From the NCBI RefSeq assembly GCF_000091045.1, contig NC_006670.1:895001-959000 (forward strand): a stretch of 64,000 nt of DNA, given 5' to 3'. The notes beneath the pieces are model-generated. The model was not told where the DNA came from and did no database searches. It was given only the letters and a program-made list of their open reading frames with translations. Position numbers and translations under genes: made by a program. This stretch comes from Cryptococcus deneoformans JEC21. Lineage: Eukaryota; Basidiomycota; Tremellomycetes; Tremellales; Cryptococcaceae. Shown here one piece after another: positions 58,179 to 64,000 of the stretch. The first letter of the stretch is position 1. Each line of letters begins with the position of its first letter.

Positions 58179-61100
58179 TCAAATGGCAAGATCATCAGGA
58201 CCCAAGTACTCCTCATACAGGGACTGGAAACCAGCCAGAGGGCGGAGGTCATCCAGGTAGCGCCATTGGCCAGTGGGACCATTGCCAGAGAATACCACAC
58301 GAAGCTGGCGGCGACCACGGAACTCACGATCATCCAGAATCTGTAATAACCTTGGGGGGGAACTAGAGGAAGGGCTTGATGGCGCTGAAGAAGTCAGAGG
58401 GGAGGTCTGATGAAAGCGAGAAGATGAGAGGTAGGGCTTGAGAAGGTTGGCATGGAACTTGGTGTAACTGCCAGAGGGAGAGTCTGGAAGATCCAAGGTA
58501 TACACTGAGCGGTCGGAGTGAGCAGCCAGTACCTTGTAAGGACCTTGGAAACGTGGGAAGAACTTAGCAGCACGGAAATCCCCATCACCAGACTTGAACT
58601 CTTTGAGTCTATTGCGAGTATCCAACCAGACCCAATCTCCAACATTGTAAATGATCTCCGACCGACGGTGGCGGTTAGCTTGGATAGCCATGCGATGCTT
58701 AGCCAAGACCAGGTTGTCCTGAGCGTCGGCCAGGAAGAGATCTTGTTGAGCAGCAGCGGCAGTCCAGTCAGCACGAGTAGGGATGGACTCGCGAGTGAAG
58801 GGTGGCGGGCGGGCGATGCCAGGAAGCGTGCGGAGGCGGCGGCCAAAGACAAGCTGAATGGGAGAGTACCCTGTAGAACGACGGACAGTATTGTTCATAG
58901 CCTGAGAAATACGAGGAAGGAACTTAGCCCATGAAGTGCCCTGTCTGTTAACCCAACTCCGCAACAATTGGCCTACTGTCTTGTTTGATCTCTCTGAAGT
59001 CCCATCAGTTTGCGGATGAAAAGCAGTCGACATCTTCAACCGGACACCCTGTTCATCCCAAAGGGTTGTCCAAAAGCGAGAGGTGAAGAGAGCGTCACGA
59101 TCCGAGGTGATGGAGAGCGGTAAGCCATAGCGAGAGACCCAACAGTTCCAGAAGAGAAGGGCGAGGTCGCGAGCGTTGAGGGTGGTGGAGCATGGGACGA
59201 GTTCGATGAAGCCAGTTAACCGGTCGGTGATGGTGAGGAGATAGTCGTGGCCGCCAGCGCTGGGTAGAGGACCAACAAAATCCATAGCGATATCGTCGAA
59301 TTTGTCGCGAGGGACCGGCAGCGGATGCAAGGGACCGACAGGTTTTTTGGTGGATGCATTTGCCTGTTGACATGAGTGACAAGCACGGACGAACTCACGG
59401 ACATCTCCAACCAAGCCTTCCCAGAAGTAGCCTTCACGTAATACCTCCACTGTTTTCTCTATGCCCAAGTGTGCTGCAGTGCCTTCATGTGCTTGACGCA
59501 TAAGGGCCTCACGAAGAGTGCCAACGTCGGGGATGCAGAGGCGGTTATCGAGAAGGAGGAGAGTATGAGTGTCATGGGGGATGGTAGAGACGCCAGGAGC
59601 TGTGGTAGGATCAGCGAGCCAGTCCTTGAACAGATTCTCACGGTCATAACCCTGGGCAATGGTACGAATAATCTCCGGTGCTAATGTGGGAGCGAAGGTG
59701 ACCACGGGGGCGAGAATACAATTGTCGGGCTCGGGCAGGGCGGGATCGGTGGGCGGAAGAGTGTCGGAGCCAATGTGTCGTGAAAGATGGTCGGCTAAGA
59801 CGTTATGTTCACCCTTGATATACTCTATACGAACGTCGAAGTCTTTGAGGATGTCCAGCCAGCGGATTTGTCGAGAGGACAAGTTGCGTTGACCTAAGAA
59901 CCATTTGAGCGTAAAATGATCTGTGAAAGCATACACGGGAATACCATAAAGGAAAGGGCGCCAATGATCAAGAGAATGGACGATGGCCAGGAGTTCGCGC
60001 TCGTGTGTGGAGTAGTTGCGTTGTGCAGAGTTGAACGAGCGGGAATCGTAGGCGACAGGTTGAGCGTTTTCCTTGGTAGTACCGACGCCTATCCAGGCGC
60101 CCATGCCGACTTTGGATGCATCTGTGGTGAGGAAAACCTTGAGAGTACCAGCCTTGACAGCATCATAGTCGATTGTAGTCAAGCAGGGAACAGTACTCAC
60201 GGCGCGACGCAAAGCGTCAAAGGCTACCCGTTCCTTAGGCCCATAGTTCCACCTCCAACCCTGCCATGACTCTTGCAAACGGCCCTTATGCTCCTTCAAG
60301 TGCCTGTAGTAGGCTTTCTCGGCGGCGGTGTTGGGAGGGAGACATGCGTGCAAGACCGAAGCGTGAGTAGCAAGGCTGGGTATGAACTCACGGAGATAGT
60401 TCAATAAACCAAGAAACGAGTGTAAAGCCTTGGGAGTCGTGGGGTGAGGGAACTGTTCAATGCGTGCGATTTTCGTGGGGTCGGGGAGTATCTGACCAGG
60501 ACGGATGACATGGCCGAGGAAAGAGGTTTCGGTGAGGTAGAACTGTGATTTCTCACGAGAACAGCGCAAACCACTCCGACGCAGAGCTGCGAGAACACTC
60601 ACACAATTTCGACGAAGATCCTCGCTGTCCGTTCCCCAGATGATGATATCGTCCACGTATGCCTCGCAACATTCTCCAGCGAGACCTTGCAGTGCTTCAT
60701 TGATGCGGCGTTGTTGGGCAGCAGGTGCATTCCGAATGCCCTGCGGCATGACGACCCATTCCAGCAACCCAAGCGGTGTTGTAATCGCCGTCTTGTGAAT
60801 GTCGTCGTCCTTCATCAACGTCTGAAAGAAGGCATCCTTACAGTCGAGCTTGGCGAAAAGATTGCCGCGTCGAGCAGCACGGTGCAAGATGTCCTGGATG
60901 TTTCCCATAGGATACATGTCGGGCACGGTCTGGTTATTGAGTGCGCGAAAATCGCAGACGAGACGGTGTTGGCCATTGGGTTTCTTGACGAGAAAAGCAG
61001 GTGACGCCCAAGGAGAACTAGAGTAGCGTAGACGACCTGCATTCAGATGTTCAGCAATCATCTCACGGAAACGGGGCAAAAGAGTTTCAGGAACCCGGTA

Positions 61101-63059
61101 GGGAGCTGCATGACTGGGCGTAGCGTTAGGTTTCAAGATGATTTCGAACCTAACACCACTCTTGGTCTTCGTAATGCTTGGGAAATCGGCTACATCACCC
61201 AGTTTGTCACAAAAAACTTCTGCAAAGTCGTTCTTGAGTTGTGCAATGATCTCGGCGTAGGAAGCAGTTTCGGCCGCACCGAGAGAGACAGAATTTGATG
61301 AAGGAATCGCCGAAAATTTGGTGGTTATCGCCGAAGGCTGAGGCGCGACAGGAGTTTGCGAAACTTTTGACTTGTGAAAAATTTTGGAGTGAGGCGTGGG
61401 AACGGTGACGTCTTCGTTTGGCGCGGCAGCAGTTGTCGAAACTTCTGACTTGTGAAAAATTTTGGAGTGGCGCATGGGAACGGTGACGTCAGTCCCGGCG
61501 AGAGGAGAAATTTTCGCATCATGAGCAACTGGTGGGGGACTCGTGGGAACGGCGACGTCATTGCCGGTGAGAACTTTCCCAGAGTTGCTCAAGAGACGCC
61601 GAAAAAGAGGACTTTGATCAAGTAGATGATAGCGCTTGCAGAAATTGAGACCCAAGATCCCATCATATGTACCGTTCAACTCCATGACAACTCCTTCGCC
61701 TGAATATATTGCATGTCGAACCCTAAACGTTCCACTCGTCACATCTCTGACTACCGGCCCAGGTTTCCCACCAGCCAACCGCACAGTACGCTCCACTGCG
61801 TCCTTTCGGACTTTCCAACCTAGTCTAGCTACCACTGACGGATCAAAGAAGGATGTACCAGCGCCCGTGTCGAGGAGAAATCGGAGAGGAGGGGGAGGGG
61901 CAATCGAGGTACGTCCGTCAGCGGCAGCAGAGGCTTGAATGACTAGAGGAGGATGAAACAGTGCGTACGAGGTCTCGTCTGAGTCAATAGACGTCTCAAG
62001 CTGGAGATGGTCGTCAAGCTGACTGGTAAGTTCTTGGATGAGGATCTCGTGGTTGTCGACGTGGCGAGAGTTGACACGCGTAGGACCACGGCGGTTGGGA
62101 CAGGTTTTGAAGTTGTGGCCCACCTTGCGGCAGTCATTGCATCGGTTTTCTTTGGCGAAAAGTTCGCGAATGTGTTTGCCCGCAGGCGAGAGGTAGTAGG
62201 GTAGGGGGTTGTGGGCTTGATAATAATGGCTGAGGGGGTGTGCCAGGTGCGGTTGGCTTTGCGGAGTGGCCGAAGCTTGCGGTTTGATACGAGTGTGAGT
62301 GGGTTGATCCCGGTTCTCCAAGTACTTGACAACTGTCAGTTCTAACAGGTTGCGTACCTCGTCCAAGCTTCCATTCCTGAACTCCGGCGTCGTCATCAAA
62401 CGAATGAATAATGGCTCGGGACAAGCGCCGCGGTAAAGGGTGGCCATAGAGGTGTCACTGGGATAGAGGTCAGTGCCCATCAAATTGTGTCGGTGTTGTA
62501 TGGCTTGGTTATCGAAGGTTTCCCAGTCGCTAACCTGATTGAACTGTAGGCGGAGGAGGGAACGAAGTTCTTTCTGATCCCAGGCGAGCGGCATCGCTGC
62601 CTTTTTGAAAGCCACTGTCCATGCGTCCCATCCCGACTCGCCATCTGCTTCCATCATCCGACCAGTAGTCCTCACCCATGCTTTCAGCGCGGTACATTCG
62701 ATAGAGTTGTTCGCCACCTCCAGGATAATGACTCGCAGTTTCTCTGTCTGGGCATCGTCATCTTGAGGGGAAAAAAGCGAATTAGTCCGGAGAAGTTTCT
62801 CTAGACGATCAATGTGAAGAAGAACAGCTGGAGCATCACGAATGGGACCAGTAAAGTTCGGAATGCTGGAGGCTTGTGGGATAGTTACTTCTCGAGGTTT
62901 GTGATTCCCCTGAGTACCGAAGAGGCTTTGCTGACTGGTTAATTTCGACATGTGGAGGATAACAGCTGCCACCTGAGCATTGATGTCTCCTTCGACAGGA
63001 GATGCGTTTGCCTCCTCCGAGGGAGGAGTGTCTTTGAGCGTTTGACCCTTGGGGGGCAT
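58179..63059 (-). CDS. Gag-pol polyprotein of the complete gypsy element
   Basis: One 1626-codon frame starting MPPKGQTLKDTPPSEEAN. Gag capsid comes first (residues about 60-300), then a CCHC zinc knuckle CNDCRKVGHNFKTC. Protease carries FLLDTGAGTSFFDP. Reverse transcriptase carries FLVKKPNGQHRLVCDFRALN, KLDCKDAFFQ and EAYVDDIIIWG. RNase H starts at TTDASKVGMGAWIGVG. Integrase has the HHCC finger (HEGTAAHLGIEK ... CHSCQQA) and the DDE residues in IAMDFVGPLP, ITSDRDALF and HPQTDGTSERSNKT. The tail (SGNGPTGQWRYLDDLRPLAG) looks like a diverged chromo-type module. Gag and pol are fused without frameshift or stop, so Gag excess must come from processing or turnover. No break was seen. Confidence 0.95.
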   Translation of the reverse strand: MPPKGQTLKDTPPSEEANASPVEGDINAQVAAVILHMSKLTSQQSLFGTQGNHKPREVTIPQASSIPNFTGPIRDAPAVLLHIDRLEKLLRTNSLFSPQDDDAQTEKLRVIILEVANNSIECTALKAWVRTTGRMMEADGESGWDAWTVAFKKAAMPLAWDQKELRSLLRLQFNQVSDWETFDNQAIQHRHNLMGTDLYPSDTSMATLYRGACPEPLFIRLMTTPEFRNGSLDEVRNLLELTVVKYLENRDQPTHTRIKPQASATPQSQPHLAHPLSHYYQAHNPLPYYLSPAGKHIRELFAKENRCNDCRKVGHNFKTCPNRRGPTRVNSRHVDNHEILIQELTSQLDDHLQLETSIDSDETSYALFHPPLVIQASAAADGRTSIAPPPPLRFLLDTGAGTSFFDPSVVARLGWKVRKDAVERTVRLAGGKPGPVVRDVTSGTFRVRHAIYSGEGVVMELNGTYDGILGLNFCKRYHLLDQSPLFRRLLSNSGKVLTGNDVAVPTSPPPVAHDAKISPLAGTDVTVPMRHSKIFHKSEVSTTAAAPNEDVTVPTPHSKIFHKSKVSQTPVAPQPSAITTKFSAIPSSNSVSLGAAETASYAEIIAQLKNDFAEVFCDKLGDVADFPSITKTKSGVRFEIILKPNATPSHAAPYRVPETLLPRFREMIAEHLNAGRLRYSSSPWASPAFLVKKPNGQHRLVCDFRALNNQTVPDMYPMGNIQDILHRAARRGNLFAKLDCKDAFFQTLMKDDDIHKTAITTPLGLLEWVVMPQGIRNAPAAQQRRINEALQGLAGECCEAYVDDIIIWGTDSEDLRRNCVSVLAALRRSGLRCSREKSQFYLTETSFLGHVIRPGQILPDPTKIARIEQFPHPTTPKALHSFLGLLNYLREFIPSLATHASVLHACLPPNTAAEKAYYRHLKEHKGRLQESWQGWRWNYGPKERVAFDALRRAVSTVPCLTTIDYDAVKAGTLKVFLTTDASKVGMGAWIGVGTTKENAQPVAYDSRSFNSAQRNYSTHERELLAIVHSLDHWRPFLYGIPVYAFTDHFTLKWFLGQRNLSSRQIRWLDILKDFDVRIEYIKGEHNVLADHLSRHIGSDTLPPTDPALPEPDNCILAPVVTFAPTLAPEIIRTIAQGYDRENLFKDWLADPTTAPGVSTIPHDTHTLLLLDNRLCIPDVGTLREALMRQAHEGTAAHLGIEKTVEVLREGYFWEGLVGDVREFVRACHSCQQANASTKKPVGPLHPLPVPRDKFDDIAMDFVGPLPSAGGHDYLLTITDRLTGFIELVPCSTTLNARDLALLFWNCWVSRYGLPLSITSDRDALFTSRFWTTLWDEQGVRLKMSTAFHPQTDGTSERSNKTVGQLLRSWVNRQGTSWAKFLPRISQAMNNTVRRSTGYSPIQLVFGRRLRTLPGIARPPPFTRESIPTRADWTAAAAQQDLFLADAQDNLVLAKHRMAIQANRHRRSEIIYNVGDWVWLDTRNRLKEFKSGDGDFRAAKFFPRFQGPYKVLAAHSDRSVYTLDLPDSPSGSYTKFHANLLKPYLSSSRFHQTSPLTSSAPSSPSSSSPPRLLQILDDREFRGRRQLRVVFSGNGPTGQWRYLDDLRPLAGFQSLYEEYLGPDDLAI

Positions 63060-63126
63060 GAGGGGCGTTTGAGCGTTTGGTGAGTGGGCGTTTGGCGTTA
63101 TTTTGTGTGCGTTGTTTTGAAAAAAG
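63060..63126 (-). other. Leader of the complete element
   Basis: 67 bp between the 5' LTR and the gag ATG. The sense strand begins CTTTTTTCAAAACAACGC after the LTR and contains five or six AACGC words. There is no TGG at the LTR edge to pair with a tRNA CCA end. Confidence 0.7.
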
Positions 63127-63559
63127 TGTAGACACTGGGTGTCTCACTGAGTGTCGTAGTAGTATAGTGTGTAGTTGACTAGCAAAACATGCACTGGTTG
63201 TAATACATGTGGATTGAGTATTGAAGAACTACAACAATATGCGACTACTATTTTACTAAGTACCAACTGTGTGTCAGAAAGTAAAGTTACACACATCAAA
63301 TGCCACGTCATTACTAAGTATTTCAAATGTAACATTATACACATGGAATGTTACATAATCTGGATGATTACATACACAACAAATATCGCTGAATATTCAT
63401 ACAGCTTATACATGGGAATGCATGCATGTAAATGCACTGCATAAATTCCTGCATGTAAATGCGATGCATAAATTCCTGCATATGCAATATGCATAGGAGG
63501 ATGCATGCACAAAGACTGCATGCATGGAGAATAAATGAGTATAGTGCTCTGCACTTACA
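63127..63559 (-). repeat. 5' LTR of the complete element
   Basis: Copy of 57214-57646 at a constant offset of 5913 bp, with no difference seen. Confidence 0.95.
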
Positions 63560-63564
63560 GGTAC

Positions 63565-63681
63565 GGGCAGGACCCGGTAATGAGTATTTGGAGGGAAGTG
63601 GACCGCTGCCCTCCGGGTGTCCGCACTACCGAAGTCAACGGAGCACGGGGGGTCAGGACTGTGCTGACATATGAGGACCGG
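63565..63681 (+). pseudogene. Continuation of gypsy pol fragment D
   Basis: Removing the inserted element and one GGTAC copy rejoins the frame of 56077-57213 (..DEVAEGY to GQDPVMSIWREV). It continues VDRCPPGVRTTEV ... TVLTYEDR, the spacer between RNase H and integrase, until LTR C cuts it at 63682. Confidence 0.8.
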
Positions 63682-63911
63682 TGTAAGTGCAGAGCCCTTA
63701 CCACCACTCGTTCTCACCATATGGTAGGATTTATTCCTATGCATTGGTCGATGTTGGTAGGTGAGATTTGATGCCGAAACGCGTCTTTCGGACTTCGCCG
63801 AAACGCGGCATGGTCGATGTTGGTAGGTGAGATTTGATGCCGAAACGCGTCTTTCGGACTTCGCCGAAACGCGGCATCGAGCTTTGTCCCGCCTTTATCC
63901 TATGCATGATA
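63682..63911 (+). repeat. LTR C, truncated and internally duplicated
   Basis: Starts TGTAAGTGCAGAGCCC like LTRs A and B. A unit of about 66 bp (GGTCGATGTTGG ... CGAAACGCGGCAT) occurs twice in tandem, at about 63746 and 63812. It ends after TATGCATGATA, where A and B continue, so the 3' half is missing. Confidence 0.8.
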
Positions 63912-64000
63912 CAGGTTTTGCGAACGCACGGCCTTCTGACTCCCTTGGATGATGAGGAGGTGGAAGAGAGACGCCGTGTGACAGTGATTGAGCTGGCGAA
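63912..64000 (+). other. Coding-like sequence at the window edge
   Basis: One frame is open to the end (VLRTHGLLTPLDDEEVEERR, then VTVIELA). It may be more of a gypsy element, but I cannot place it; the window ends here. Confidence 0.35.

Larger units (their letters stand above)
57214..63559 (-). mobile_element. Complete Ty3/gypsy retrotransposon (6346 bp)
   Basis: Two 433-bp LTRs, identical as far as I can compare, with TG...CA ends flank a single gag-pol frame on the minus strand. GGTAC at 57209-57213 and at 63560-63564 is a perfect 5-bp target duplication. The purine tract ATGGGGGAGAG (sense) lies beside the 3' LTR. All catalytic motifs are present, so it was active recently and may still be. 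Confidence 0.95.

Overview
This looks like nuclear DNA of a basidiomycete yeast of the Cryptococcus/Tremellales type. Genes are compact and packed with many 45-70 bp introns (mostly GTRNGT...YAG), gene pairs are tightly divergent or convergent, and the protein families are ordinary fungal housekeeping ones. All functional names rest on reading translated exons and recalling family motifs; no search was run, and exon joins were chosen so that the conserved protein frame is kept.

Left arm, about 0.4-42.3 kb: a normal gene-dense region of eighteen genes. In order: AMPK gamma subunit SNF4, a secreted GPI-like protein, tRNA isopentenyltransferase, RNase H1, SVF1, an MMtag-domain protein, VAC8, a steroid 5-alpha-reductase family protein, AAR2, a NOPCHAP1-like protein, a JmjC/cupin_8 protein, succinate dehydrogenase subunit C, an F-box-like protein, a PWWP protein, a DHX29/YLR419W-type DExH helicase, PP1 inhibitor YPI1, HEM2, WAPL, and TOP2. 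Several pairs share short divergent promoters (MMtag/VAC8, NOPCHAP1/JmjC, PWWP/DExH, YPI1/HEM2). A 785-bp non-autonomous inverted-repeat element with a clean 5-bp target duplication sits between the first two genes.

Boundary: the gene run ends at TOP2. A fragment of an LTR retroelement abuts the TOP2 stop codon, and TOP2 has an unusually short C-terminal tail.

Right arm, about 42.4-64 kb: no host gene is recognisable. It is a nest of transposons: a decayed chromodomain-type Ty3/gypsy element (43.9-47.4 kb); a strange GATCA-rich block (47.45-47.85 kb); a decayed PIF/Harbinger element with 27-bp inverted ends (49.3-53.7 kb) that holds a solo LTR; several gypsy fragments and LTRs; and one apparently complete gypsy element (57214-63559). 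The complete element has LTRs that look identical, a GGTAC target duplication and a single 1626-codon gag-pol frame, and it lies inside an older gypsy copy. In Cryptococcus, ORF-free clusters of gypsy elements mark centromeres, so this may be a centromere flank (inference).

The most interesting signals are in the LTRs. Two stem-loops keep their pairing through compensatory changes between family members, arrays of AACGC and TGCAT motifs recur, and no usual tRNA primer site follows the LTR. Disabling changes in the old elements are mostly of the CpG-to-TpG type.
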